DNA from: JAUWTJ01 sp965603015
GTDB taxonomy: Bacteria; Pseudomonadota; Alphaproteobacteria; M2410
Assembly: GCA_965603015.1 (NCBI GenBank)
Contig: CBFDBJ010000004.1
Span: 1-64,000 of the forward strand
DNA length: 64,000 nt
Reading direction: 5' to 3'
Below the pieces are notes generated by a model that was not told the DNA's origin, searched no databases, and was given only the letters and a program-made list of their open reading frames with translations. A program made the position numbers and the translations under genes. This document shows positions 51,884 to 60,254 of the stretch, piece after piece (position 1 is the first letter of the stretch; each line of letters opens with the position of its first letter).

Positions 51884-53077
51884 TCAACTTTCAAGTGCCT
51901 TGACGCCTGGCAGGTCCTTGCCTTCAAGCCATTCAAGGAAGGCGCCGCCTGCGGCCGAGATATAGGTGAAGTCTTTTTCAGCACCGGCGGCGATCAGGGC
52001 GGCCATGGTGTCACCGCCGCCGGCAACGGAAATAACCCGGCCTGCCTTGGTCAGCATGGCGACATGGCGGGCCGCAATATTGGTCCCGTTATCAAAGGGG
52101 GGGATTTCAAAGGCTCCCAGAGGCCCGTTCCAGACAACGGTGCTGGCGGTCTCAAGCCGCTGTGCAATGTCGCCTAGCGTTCCGGTGCCAATGTCGAGGA
52201 TCATGTCATCGCCCGACACGTCGCTGGCGGACATGGTTCGGGCCGGCGCGCCTGCCTTGAATTCAGAGGCGACAACTACATCGGTTGGCAGCAGGATTTC
52301 ACAGCCCGCTTCGCTGGCGCGTGCCAGAATATCGCGTGCTGTGTCAGCCAGATCGTGTTCGCACAGTGACTTGCCGACGGGTTTGCCCAGTGCCGCGAGG
52401 AAGGTATTGGCCATGCCGCCGCCGATGACGAGCACATCAACTTTCGCAACCAGATTGCCGAGCAGTTCCAGTTTGGTCGAAACTTTCGCACCGCCGACAA
52501 AGGCAACAACCGGGCGCTTTGGTTCGGTGAGGGCTGCAGCAAGGGCTTTGAGTTCGGCCTCCATGGCGCGGCCTGCTGCGGTCGGCAAAATATGGGCGAG
52601 GCCTTCAGAGGACGCGTGGGCCCGGTGGGCGGCGGAGAAGGCATCGTTGACATAGATGTCGCCATTGGCAGCGAGTTCTTTGGCAAACTCCGGGTCATTC
52701 TTTTCTTCGCCCACATGATAGCGGGTGTTTTCAAGGACAAGAATATCACCGTCCATCATCGCGTCCACCGCGATTTTGGCCGGAGCTCCAATGCAGTCCG
52801 AGGCAAAACGCACGCGCCGGTCCAGAATGTCAGAACAAGCCGAGGCGATGGGTTCAAGGCTAAATTCCGGAATGCGATTTCCCTTCGGGCGACCAAAATG
52901 GGCAAGAAGAATGACCTTCGCGCCCTTTTTTGACAGCTCGTGGATTGTCGGGGCGACCCGCTCAATGCGCGTGGCATCAGTGATCTTTCCCTCAGACATC
53001 GGAACATTGAGGTCGACCCGAACAAGAACGCGTTTGCCGGTGACGTCGAAGTCGTCGAGAGTTTTGAAGTTGGACAT
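51884..53077 (-). CDS. pgk: Phosphoglycerate kinase
   Basis: A 397-residue glycolytic/gluconeogenic enzyme. Marks: RVDLNVPMSEGKI, LLAHFGRPKG, VLENTRYHVGEEKNDPEFAKELA, NDAFSAAHRAHAS, FVGGAKVSTKLELL, VVWNGPLGAFE and VAGGGDTMAAL. The ATG at 53077 is chosen over an extension that would run through the upstream repeat element. It follows gap with a ~150-bp spacer containing a palindromic repeat, in the order tkt-gap-pgk-thiE. The fba gene that often follows pgk in this class is absent. Confidence 0.97.
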   Translation of the reverse strand: MSNFKTLDDFDVTGKRVLVRVDLNVPMSEGKITDATRIERVAPTIHELSKKGAKVILLAHFGRPKGNRIPEFSLEPIASACSDILDRRVRFASDCIGAPAKIAVDAMMDGDILVLENTRYHVGEEKNDPEFAKELAANGDIYVNDAFSAAHRAHASSEGLAHILPTAAGRAMEAELKALAAALTEPKRPVVAFVGGAKVSTKLELLGNLVAKVDVLVIGGGMANTFLAALGKPVGKSLCEHDLADTARDILARASEAGCEILLPTDVVVASEFKAGAPARTMSASDVSGDDMILDIGTGTLGDIAQRLETASTVVWNGPLGAFEIPPFDNGTNIAARHVAMLTKAGRVISVAGGGDTMAALIAAGAEKDFTYISAAGGAFLEWLEGKDLPGVKALES

Positions 53078-53096
53078 GGGGCAAGTTCCAATATTT

Positions 53097-53206
53097 GTCA
53101 TCCCGGGCTTGACCCGGGATCTCGGGGCAGGATCGATGACATAAGGTACATCGTTATGCTTTTCGAGATGGTGCCCTGAGGCCCCGGCTCTAGGCCGGGG
53201 CGACAA
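53097..53206. repeat. Intergenic palindromic repeat, copy A
   Basis: About 110 bp made of two GC-rich hairpins: TCCCGGGCTTGACCCGGGA at the start and GCCCCGGCTCTAGGCCGGGGC at the end, with the outer ends GTCATCCCGG and CCGGGGCGAC also complementary. The same architecture occurs at 61015-61133 and 62373-62491. It lies between gap and pgk. Confidence 0.85.
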
Positions 53207-53228
53207 GTTATTTTGTTACTAAATCTTC

Positions 53229-54236
53229 TTACAAAAACTTCGCCATAGCCAGAGCTGTGTCGGACATGCGGGTCGCAAAGCCCCATTCATTGTCGTACCA
53301 GCTCAGGATGCGAACCATTGAACCTTCGATGACCGTGGTCTGATCGAGAGCGAAGGACGAGGACGCGGGGTTGTGATTGAAATCGGAGGAGACGAGCGGG
53401 GCATCGACAACGTCGAGGACGCCCTTCAATTCGCCGTTTGCGGCTTCGATGATGGCTGCATTGATTTCCTCGACGGTCGTATTACGCGACGCCTTGAAGA
53501 CAAGATCAACAACGGAGACATTTGGTGTCGGCACGCGGATGGACGAGCCCTGCAGTTTGCCTTCCAGATGCGGCAACACGAGGCCGACAGCTTTGGCGGC
53601 GCCGGTTGATGTCGGGATCATCGACAAGGCAGCAGCCCGGGCCCGGTAGAGGTCGGAGTGCAAGGTGTCGAGGGTTGGCTGGTCACCGGTATAGGAGTGG
53701 ATGGTGGTCATGTAACCGTGGTCCAGACCGACGGCCTTGTCGAGGACATAGGCGACCGGAGCGAGACAGTTTGTCGTACATGAGGCGTTGGACACGATGT
53801 TGTCTTCAGCGGTCAGGGTGTTGTGGTTGACGCCGTAGACGATGGTCTTGTCGGCACCTGCACCAGGCTGGGAGATCAGGACCTTTTTGGCGCCGGCTTC
53901 CAGGTGAGCGGAGGCCTTTTCCTTGGCCGTGAAGATCCCGGTGCATTCCAATGCGATATCGACACCCAGTTCGCCCCATGGCAGATCCTTCGGGTCGCGA
54001 ATGGCTGTGGCCTTCACTGACCCTGAGCCAAACCGGATGATGTCGCCCTCGAAGGATACGTCCTCGGGAAACTTGCCGTGGATGGTGTCATACTGCAGCA
54101 GGTGTGCGTTTGTTTTGACCGGGCCCAGATCATTGATGGCGACAACTTCGATGTCGTCGCGTCCGTTTTCGGCGATGGAGCGCAGGACGAGACGGCCGAT
54201 GCGACCAAATCCGTTAATGCCTACTTTCAGTGTCAT
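53229..54236 (-). CDS. gap: Glyceraldehyde-3-phosphate dehydrogenase, type I
   Basis: A 335-residue NAD(P)-dependent dehydrogenase. Marks: KVGINGFGRIGRLVLR, the catalytic loop SNASCTTNCLAPVA (nucleophilic Cys in ASCTTN), HSYTGDQPTLD, RARAAALSMIPTSTGAAKAV and WYDNEWGFATRM. AAGGAG is placed well before the ATG at 54236. It lies 22 bp after tkt, so tkt-gap(-pgk) is an operon serving glycolysis, gluconeogenesis or the pentose-phosphate pathway. Confidence 0.98.
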   Translation of the reverse strand: MTLKVGINGFGRIGRLVLRSIAENGRDDIEVVAINDLGPVKTNAHLLQYDTIHGKFPEDVSFEGDIIRFGSGSVKATAIRDPKDLPWGELGVDIALECTGIFTAKEKASAHLEAGAKKVLISQPGAGADKTIVYGVNHNTLTAEDNIVSNASCTTNCLAPVAYVLDKAVGLDHGYMTTIHSYTGDQPTLDTLHSDLYRARAAALSMIPTSTGAAKAVGLVLPHLEGKLQGSSIRVPTPNVSVVDLVFKASRNTTVEEINAAIIEAANGELKGVLDVVDAPLVSSDFNHNPASSSFALDQTTVIEGSMVRILSWYDNEWGFATRMSDTALAMAKFL

Positions 54237-54258
54237 GATGTTCTCCTTGAGAAATCGT

Positions 54259-56229
54259 TTAGAGCTGTGATTTGGCCGCTGCAACGACGGCCTCGGCGGT
54301 TATTCCAAAATGAGTGTAGAGATCCTTGATCGGGGCGCTGGCACCAAAACCGGTCATGCCGACAAAGCGGCCGGTCTCACCGATAAAGCTTGTCCAGCCC
54401 AGGGAGACGGCGGCTTCAACGGCAACGCGAGCCGGTGCGGTGCCGATGATCTGAGTTTGATACTCTTCTTCCTGCTCAAAAAAGAGTTCAAAGGACGGTA
54501 CCGACACGACCCGGGCGGGGATGCCTTCGGCTTCCAGCATGCCCTGAGCGGCGAGGGCGATTTCAACCTCGGAGCCCGTCGCGAACAGCGTGACCTTGGC
54601 CTCACCTGAAGCGGCTTTGAGCTCATAGGCCCCGTGAGCCGAGAGGTTTTCGCTGGTGTGCTCGGTGCGAACCGTGGGTAATCCCTGGCGGGTTAAAGCC
54701 ATGACGCTCGGGCGGTGCTCGGATTCAAGCGCGGCTTGCCAGCATTCGGCGGTTTCAACAGCGTCGGCGGGGCGGAAGACCAGCATGCCCGGCATGGCGC
54801 GCAGGCTGGCCAAATGCTCGACCGGTTGGTGAGTTGGTCCGTCTTCGCCAAGACCGATGGAATCATGGGTCATTACATGAATGACACGCTGATGCATTAA
54901 AGCGCCAAGACGCATGGCGCCGCGGGCGTAATCGGAAAAGACAAGGAATGTTCCGCTATAGGGAATGAAGCCGCCGTGAAGGGCGAGGCCGTTCATTGCC
55001 GCAGCCATGCCGAATTCGCGAATGCCGTAGTAGATGTAACGACCTTTCAGATTGCCGCGACCGACAACTTCAAGGTTTTTGGTTTTGGTGTTGTTGGATC
55101 CGGTGAGATCGGCAGAACCGCCAATGGTTTCAGTGAGCGCTGCGTTGATCACCTCCAGCGCCATTTCAGAGGAAGAGCGCGTTGCCGTCTTTGGCTGATC
55201 GGCGACGAGCTGCTTCTTGTATGTGTCGATTGCGGCGTCGAAACCTTCGGGCAACTGGCCTTGTTGGCGGCGGGTAAATTCTTCCTTTGCGCTGGACGCA
55301 CCGAGCCTTGCTTGCCACTCGCTGCGAGCGCCTTCAGAGCGTTTGCCCGCCTCGCGCCATGCGGCGAGAATATCCCGGGGAATTTCGAAGGCCTCATGGG
55401 GCCAGCCCAGGGCCTTGCGCGTGGCGGCAACTTCGTCGGCGCCCAGTGCGGCGCCATGGGTTGCGGATGTTCCCTGTTTATTGGGGCTGCCGAAGCCGAT
55501 GGTGGTTTTGCAGGCAATGAGCGATGGCTTGTCGGTCTTTTGCGCCGCGAGGATAGCGGCCTCGACAGCGTCGGGGTCATGGCCGTCGACGCGGGCGACA
55601 TCCCAGCCGGAGGCTGCAAAGCGGGCAATCTGGTCGGTTGAATCTGACAGAGACAGCGGGCCGTCAATAGTAATGCCGTTGTCATCAAAGAGAACAATGA
55701 GTTTTGACAGCTGCAAGTGGCCAGCAAGGGCAATGGCCTCGTGGCTGACCCCTTCCATGAGGCAGCCATCTCCGGCGGCAACGTAAGTGAAGTGATCGAC
55801 AAGATCGTCACCGAAGTCGGCATTGAGGAGGCGTTCGCCGAGGGCAAAGCCGACGGAGGTTGCCAGGCCCTGGCCGAGTGGCCCGGTGGTCATCTCGATG
55901 CCTTTGGTGTGGCCATATTCCGGGTGACCGGCGGTTGATGAGCCCAGCTGACGGAAATCCTTGATTTCCTGCATGGTCATATCTTCGTAGCCCAGCAGGT
56001 GCAGCAGGGAATAGACCAGCATTGAACCGTGGCCAGCGGACAGGATGAAGCGATCCCGGTCGGCCCAATCAGGGTCAGACGGGTCAAACTTCATGATCCT
56101 GGTAAAAAGTACGGTTGCAACATCGGCGAAGCCCATTGGCATACCGGGATGTCCGGAATTGGCGCGTTGTACGGCGTCCATTGCGAGGGCGCGGATGGCA
56201 TTCGCCATATCCTTGTGTGGTACTGTCAT
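54259..56229 (-). CDS. tkt: Transketolase
   Basis: A 656-residue thiamine-diphosphate enzyme of the pentose phosphate pathway. Marks: RANSGHPGMPMGFADVATVL, the ThDP motif beginning GDGCLMEGVSHEAI with FDDNGITIDG, GFGSPNKQGTSATHGAALG, the C-terminal-domain TFLVFSDYARGAMR and THDSIGLGEDGPTHQPVEHLASLR. Length is standard. It heads the tkt-gap-pgk unit. Its promoter must lie in the 448-bp gap upstream. Confidence 0.98.
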   Translation of the reverse strand: MTVPHKDMANAIRALAMDAVQRANSGHPGMPMGFADVATVLFTRIMKFDPSDPDWADRDRFILSAGHGSMLVYSLLHLLGYEDMTMQEIKDFRQLGSSTAGHPEYGHTKGIEMTTGPLGQGLATSVGFALGERLLNADFGDDLVDHFTYVAAGDGCLMEGVSHEAIALAGHLQLSKLIVLFDDNGITIDGPLSLSDSTDQIARFAASGWDVARVDGHDPDAVEAAILAAQKTDKPSLIACKTTIGFGSPNKQGTSATHGAALGADEVAATRKALGWPHEAFEIPRDILAAWREAGKRSEGARSEWQARLGASSAKEEFTRRQQGQLPEGFDAAIDTYKKQLVADQPKTATRSSSEMALEVINAALTETIGGSADLTGSNNTKTKNLEVVGRGNLKGRYIYYGIREFGMAAAMNGLALHGGFIPYSGTFLVFSDYARGAMRLGALMHQRVIHVMTHDSIGLGEDGPTHQPVEHLASLRAMPGMLVFRPADAVETAECWQAALESEHRPSVMALTRQGLPTVRTEHTSENLSAHGAYELKAASGEAKVTLFATGSEVEIALAAQGMLEAEGIPARVVSVPSFELFFEQEEEYQTQIIGTAPARVAVEAAVSLGWTSFIGETGRFVGMTGFGASAPIKDLYTHFGITAEAVVAAAKSQL

Positions 56230-56677
56230 TGGATTTGCTGTTCTTCCTGGATTTGCCGCTTGCCCGGCGCTCGAATTAGCTCGAGGAAACCTCTATCGTG
56301 ATTCCCCGTTTTCGGGTTTCTGCTGTATAGTGCTTCACGGGGTCGCAGTATGGCGGGCTGCTTGCAACGATTGTTCAGGCAAGTTGCCCAAAGACTGCTG
56401 CCGAGAAGTTCTGCGTCCTGAATTCGGCGCATTAATGCCGCTCTGAAGAGGCTCCGTCAAGGACTCTTCATGGCTCTGGGAGGAGTTCTCGCCGAATTGC
56501 TGACCGACAAATACCTGAGTCGGGCACTGGGAAATCGGTTGGTGGCATTGCAGAGGCGAGAAAGGTTGACGGCAGAATGGCTTGCAGCCTATTTTTGAAG
56601 TCAGGACTCGTGAGTCTTCGCCTTTTGTGGTGAAGGTGTGGTAGAGAACGAGCTGGATAACAGGATTGGTGCAGGCA
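56230..56677. other. 448-bp intergenic region upstream of tkt
   Basis: Divergent space between tkt and the DUF4164 gene. It carries the promoters of both and one small candidate ORF (56470-56598, listed separately). Apart from a GCGCATTAATGCCGC dyad-like run near 56427-56441 I see no repeat, RNA gene or further ORF. Confidence 0.4.
56470..56598 (+). CDS. Candidate 42-residue small protein
   Basis: An ATG with AAGGA 6 nt upstream opens a 42-codon frame starting MALGGVLAELLTDKYLSRAL and ending in WLAAYF before TGA. The predicted peptide is one or two amphipathic helices with several Arg/Lys. I recognise no family. It lies in the otherwise empty region between tkt and the zapA neighbourhood, about 80 bp before the DUF4164 gene. 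It may be a real small protein or chance; evidence is the ribosome site and protein-like composition only. Confidence 0.3.
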   Translation: MALGGVLAELLTDKYLSRALGNRLVALQRRERLTAEWLAAYF

Positions 56678-56947
56678 ATGAGCAGCCTCGAAGTTTCACT
56701 GGAAAAATTTCTCGATGCCCTGGGCACGCTTGAGCGGGCTGTGGATCGCCGGCTTGTGGCTGAGGTCGATGGGTCCGATACCAGTGCTCTGGTCGAGGAA
56801 CTCAACGGACTTCGGGCTGACAAGGCCTCTCTGGCCAGTGAACTGGAACGTGTCAGAACACAAAACCGGACTTTGGAAGCGCTAACCGATGACGTTAACT
56901 TGCGTCTGGATGGTGCAATTGGCGAAATTCGCGGTGCGCTCAAATAG
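56678..56947 (+). CDS. DUF4164-family coiled-coil protein
   Basis: An 89-residue protein, mostly coiled coil: LEKFLDALGTLERAVDRRL then LVEELNGLRADKASLASELERVRTQNRTLEALTDDVNLRLDGAIGEIR. This matches the DUF4164 pattern found immediately upstream of zapA in alphaproteobacteria. By position and shape it could be a ZapB-like partner linking ZapA to another part of the divisome (inference). The ATG at 56678 is weakly supported; TTG at 56666 is the alternative. It is 58 bp upstream of zapA. Confidence 0.75.
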   Translation: MSSLEVSLEKFLDALGTLERAVDRRLVAEVDGSDTSALVEELNGLRADKASLASELERVRTQNRTLEALTDDVNLRLDGAIGEIRGALK

Positions 56948-57005
56948 AGCGCGGGCAATGCCACAGAGCGGCAAGTGCCAGCAGTAGAACAGGACAGGAA
57001 GATCG

Positions 57006-57398
57006 ATGGGTCAGCTCAACCTCCAGATTAACGGACGCAGCTACGAAGTTGCCTGTGATGACGGTCAGGAAGAACATCTCACAGAACTCGCCGAGTATGT
57101 GACGAAACAGGCGGAAGGTTTGGCCGGATCTCTGGGTCAGATTGCCGATTCTCGTCTGCTTTTGATGACCTCGCTGATGATCGCCGATGAGCTTGGCGAA
57201 AGCATCGCCCGGATCGACGCGCTTGAAGAGGAGCTCGACATGCTGCGCTCGGCCAAACGGCCGTTAATGAGTGGTCAACCGGCAGGCGCTTCAGAAAACG
57301 GAGCCTCGGCCAGTGAAGATAGTGCCCGGCTCGCGGAAATCCTTGATCGGGCGACCACCCGCGTCCAGGACATTGCGGTTCGCGTCGCAAACGCCTAG
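57006..57398 (+). CDS. zapA: Cell division protein ZapA
   Basis: A 130-residue FtsZ-associated protein that bundles FtsZ filaments. N-terminal globular domain: LNLQINGRSYEVACDDGQEEHLTELAEYV; then the DSRLLLMTSLMIADELGE helix and a coiled coil, followed by a low-complexity Ser/Ala/Gly segment and a final helix (LAEILDRATTRVQDIAVRVA). AGGA precedes the ATG. The order DUF4164-zapA-6S RNA-5-FCL matches the conserved zapA-ssrS-fau linkage. Confidence 0.93.
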   Translation: MGQLNLQINGRSYEVACDDGQEEHLTELAEYVTKQAEGLAGSLGQIADSRLLLMTSLMIADELGESIARIDALEEELDMLRSAKRPLMSGQPAGASENGASASEDSARLAEILDRATTRVQDIAVRVANA

Positions 57399-57404
57399 AA
57401 TGGC

Positions 57405-57595
57405 TGATGGCGGGCTCTGCCCGATTTGTCAGGAAGCCCTTTCCCTGAGGCCTTAATCTTCTTCTCGGGAGCTGTCCCTTGTTTGGACCGTGGTCCTTAC
57501 GAAACGGCGCCCACCTGCTGAGTGCAGGCCCACGAGGAACTCTCGCTTCCAACGGTTACGGTGGACCCGCCACTCCTCTCCATACCGCAGGCTCA
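57405..57595 (+). ncRNA. ssrS: Probable 6S RNA
   Basis: The ~210 bp between zapA and the 5-formyl-THF cyclo-ligase gene are GC-rich and do not encode a plausible protein. This is the classical position of 6S RNA, which binds sigma-70 RNA polymerase. Visible structure includes an apical hairpin CCTGC-TGAGT-GCAGG (57513-57527 approx.), a GGACCGTGGTCC hairpin, and a GGTTACGG stretch on the 3' side. Ends are approximate and the closing stem was not resolved by eye. Confidence 0.65.
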
Positions 57596-57610
57596 AACGA
57601 CGGGAAATTA

Positions 57611-58183
57611 ATGGCTGGTCCGGATCTTCTGAAAGATGAAACAAGACGGGCTCTGCGAGAAGCGCGAGCCCTTCTGTCAGATGAAGATCACAAACGCATG
57701 TCAGACCTGGCGATCCGGCGGTTTCTTGCCAGTATTCCTTATAAAGATTTCCAACGGATCGCCCTTTACTGGCCGATCGGGGCGGAGCTCAATCCGCTTG
57801 GACTTGCCCGGAGTCCAGAGCTGGCGGCTCATACTTTTGCCCTTCCCGTTATTGAGAGCGAAGAGAGCCCGCTGGGGTTTCGGCGTTGGGCTGCCGGGGA
57901 TGAGGTTGTTGCGGCTGACTTCGGCGGTTCGGTCCCGCGTTCCACGGAGGCCCTCGTCCCGGACCTCGTTGTTGTGCCGCTTGTCGGATTTGACCGGCGG
58001 GGACACCGGCTCGGGCAGGGCGGCGGGTTTTATGACCGAACGCTGGCGGAATTGCGCACCAATAGCAAAATTCTGGCCGTGGGGCTGGCCTTTTGCGTCC
58101 AGGAATGCTTGAACATCCCGCACGAAGACCATGATGAGCGGCTTGACCGGGTTGTTACCGAGCAAGAGGTCATCGAGTTTTAA
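57611..58183 (+). CDS. 5-formyltetrahydrofolate cyclo-ligase
   Basis: A 190-residue enzyme converting 5-formyl-THF to methenyl-THF with ATP. Marks: LKDETRRALREARALLS, IALYWPIGAELNP, LPVIESEESPLGFRRW, and the phosphate-binding GQGGGFYDRTLAEL preceded by DLVVVPLVGFDRRGHRLG. I start at the ATG at 57611; the longer frame from 57479 would translate the 6S RNA region and is rejected. Linkage with 6S RNA is conserved widely. Confidence 0.92.
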   Translation: MAGPDLLKDETRRALREARALLSDEDHKRMSDLAIRRFLASIPYKDFQRIALYWPIGAELNPLGLARSPELAAHTFALPVIESEESPLGFRRWAAGDEVVAADFGGSVPRSTEALVPDLVVVPLVGFDRRGHRLGQGGGFYDRTLAELRTNSKILAVGLAFCVQECLNIPHEDHDERLDRVVTEQEVIEF

Positions 58184-58240
58184 AGCTGCGCGGCGCATCG
58201 GGTGCCGCGTTTTTTGATAAATGTCAGGGCTATTGATTAC

Positions 58241-59053
58241 ATGCGTATCCTGTTTCTGGGCGATATTGTTGGAAAGACCGGCCGCGACGGCGTGGTCAGG
58301 CTGTTGCCAGGTCTGCGCGAGACGCTGGCCCTCGACTTCGTCATTGTGAACGGGGAAAACGCGGCGCACGGCTTCGGCATCACGGCCAAGATCTGTGATG
58401 AACTGTTTGAGTGCGGCGTAGATGTCATCAGTACAGGGAACCACATCTGGGATCAAAAAGAGGCCCTGAGTTTTATTGAACGCGAGGATCGGCTGCTGCG
58501 GCCGGTCAATTTTCCCAAAGGGACACCGGGTAAAGGCGCGGGCCTCTACCAGACGGCGAGCGGGGGCAGCGTTCTTGTGGTCAATGTAATGGGGCGCCTG
58601 TTCATGGATCCGCTGGATGATCCCTTTGCGGCGGTTGAGCGCGAACTTGAAGCGTGTCCGCTCGGCGCGGCGGCGGATGCCATCGTCATTGATGTCCATG
58701 CGGAAACGACGTCGGAGAAAAACGCCATGGGGCATTTTGCCGATGGCAGCGCCAGTCTTGTGGTGGGAACCCACACCCATATCCCGACGGCTGATACGCG
58801 TATCCTTGCGGGCGGGACGGCCTATCAGACCGATGCGGGTATGTGCGGCGACTATGACAGCGTGATCGGTATGCAGAAGGACGAGGCGGTGGCGCGGTTT
58901 GTGCGAAAGTACTCGCTCGAGCGATTGCGGCCCGCTGATGGTCAGGCGAGCGTTTGCGGTGTTGTTGTTGAAACCGGACCGGATGGTCTGGCAGAGCGTG
59001 TGGCGCCGGTTCGTGTTGGCGGGTCTCTCACGCAGATTATGCCGGATTGGTAG
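58241..59053 (+). CDS. YmdB-family metallophosphoesterase
   Basis: A 270-residue calcineurin-like phosphoesterase of the TIGR00282/YmdB family. Metal motifs: LFLGDIVGKTGRDG, IVNGENAAHGFG, STGNHIWDQKE, IDVHAETTSEKNAMGHF and VVGTHTHIPTAD. YmdB proteins hydrolyse 2',3'-cAMP and affect RNA turnover and biofilm in Bacillus; the role in alphaproteobacteria is unclear. The ATG at 58241 gives the canonical MRILFLGDIVG start. It is downstream of the cyclo-ligase gene in the same direction. Confidence 0.92.
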   Translation: MRILFLGDIVGKTGRDGVVRLLPGLRETLALDFVIVNGENAAHGFGITAKICDELFECGVDVISTGNHIWDQKEALSFIEREDRLLRPVNFPKGTPGKGAGLYQTASGGSVLVVNVMGRLFMDPLDDPFAAVERELEACPLGAAADAIVIDVHAETTSEKNAMGHFADGSASLVVGTHTHIPTADTRILAGGTAYQTDAGMCGDYDSVIGMQKDEAVARFVRKYSLERLRPADGQASVCGVVVETGPDGLAERVAPVRVGGSLTQIMPDW

Positions 59054-59063
59054 GACAAAGCTC

Positions 59064-60161
59064 ATGCCTCAGACAGAACATGAACTTGAACGCAAGGTTC
59101 TGGATCTTGAGAAATACGCTCACCTTGATTCTCTGGAAGGTGTGACGCTTGTTGAGCCGAAACTTCCAAAGCTCACCAGTGTAGCAGGCATACGGCGGAT
59201 TTTTCCCGGAACGCTGACGGCGATTGTTATTGCTCTGGCGGCAAGCTTCCTTTCTTCCCATTATGGCGCGCCGGTGATGTTCTTTGCACTGCTGATCGGG
59301 CTTGCATTTGATTTTCTGTCACAAGAAAAAACCACGCAGCCGGGCATTGAGTTTTCCGCACGCACCGTGCTGCGCTTCGGCGTTGCCTTGCTCGGTGCGC
59401 GTATTACCTTCAGTCAAATACTGGATCTGGGCATCGGCAATGTGCTGGCGGTGATCAGCGCCGTCATTTTCACGATCCTGTGCGGGTCGATCCTGGCGCG
59501 GCTGATGGGGTTGTCGAGGGAGCAGGGGCTTCTGTCCGGGGGTGCGGTGGCGATCTGCGGCGCCTCGGCGGCGCTGGCGATTTCCTCGGTGATGCCAAAA
59601 AGCAAGGATCTGGAGCGCAACACTATTTTCACTGTGGTGTCGGTCACGACGCTCTCGACTATTGCGATGATCGCCTACCCGATTTTCACAGGGCTCATGG
59701 GCTTTTCGGATCATGAGGCCGGGATTTTTCTGGGTGGCACAATCCACGATGTCGCGCAGGTCGTCGGTGCCGGTTTTTCGGTCAGCCAGGAGGCGGGCGA
59801 TACATCAACCATCGTCAAGCTCCTGCGGGTCACCATGCTGCTGCCTGTGGTTCTGGTTTTCACCATGCTGTTCCGCAATGATAAAGGAGCCGATGGCGAA
59901 CGAGCCACGACGGTGCCGACCTTTCTGATCGCCTTTGCTGCGCTGGTTGCCATCAATTCGGCGGGGGTCGTCCCCGATGTCATCATGGGCACGCTCAGCG
60001 ATGTCTCGCGCTGGTGCCTCATTACCGCGATTGCGGCGCTTGGCATGAAGACATCCTTCAAGGCGCTGGCCCTTGTCGGCTGGCGACCGGTCCTGCTGGT
60101 TATGGCCGAAACGCTGCTGATGGCGGGGTTTGTATTGGCCTATCTGCTTGTGCTGGCGTAA
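59064..60161 (+). CDS. YeiH-family putative sulfate exporter
   Basis: A 365-residue membrane protein of the YeiH/UPF0324 family. A 55-residue cytoplasmic N-terminus (MPQTEHELERKVLDLEKYA...) precedes about ten transmembrane helices, with the conserved ARTVLRFGVALLGARITFSQI, GGAVAICGASAALAISSVMP and GGTIHDVAQVVGAG segments. Annotated widely as a sulfate exporter, though direct evidence is thin. AGGA is 9 nt before the ATG. It follows the YmdB gene by 10 bp and is probably co-transcribed. Confidence 0.87.
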   Translation: MPQTEHELERKVLDLEKYAHLDSLEGVTLVEPKLPKLTSVAGIRRIFPGTLTAIVIALAASFLSSHYGAPVMFFALLIGLAFDFLSQEKTTQPGIEFSARTVLRFGVALLGARITFSQILDLGIGNVLAVISAVIFTILCGSILARLMGLSREQGLLSGGAVAICGASAALAISSVMPKSKDLERNTIFTVVSVTTLSTIAMIAYPIFTGLMGFSDHEAGIFLGGTIHDVAQVVGAGFSVSQEAGDTSTIVKLLRVTMLLPVVLVFTMLFRNDKGADGERATTVPTFLIAFAALVAINSAGVVPDVIMGTLSDVSRWCLITAIAALGMKTSFKALALVGWRPVLLVMAETLLMAGFVLAYLLVLA

Positions 60162-60254
60162 GCGCCGCAAAAAACCTTGAAAATCTCGCCATTTTCGTTA
60201 GAAGCCTTGGCTTGAACCACAAAAATGTGACGCGTAATCGGGTCGGAGGAAATC

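Noticed and set aside
57479..57610. 44-codon N-terminal extension of the cyclo-ligase
   Set aside because: It translates the 6S RNA region and has no similarity to the family; the ATG at 57611 gives the normal length.
57701..59065. 454-codon open frame on the - strand
   Set aside because: Antisense to the cyclo-ligase and YmdB genes, both with clear motifs; composition is Arg/His-rich as expected for a shadow frame in GC-rich DNA.
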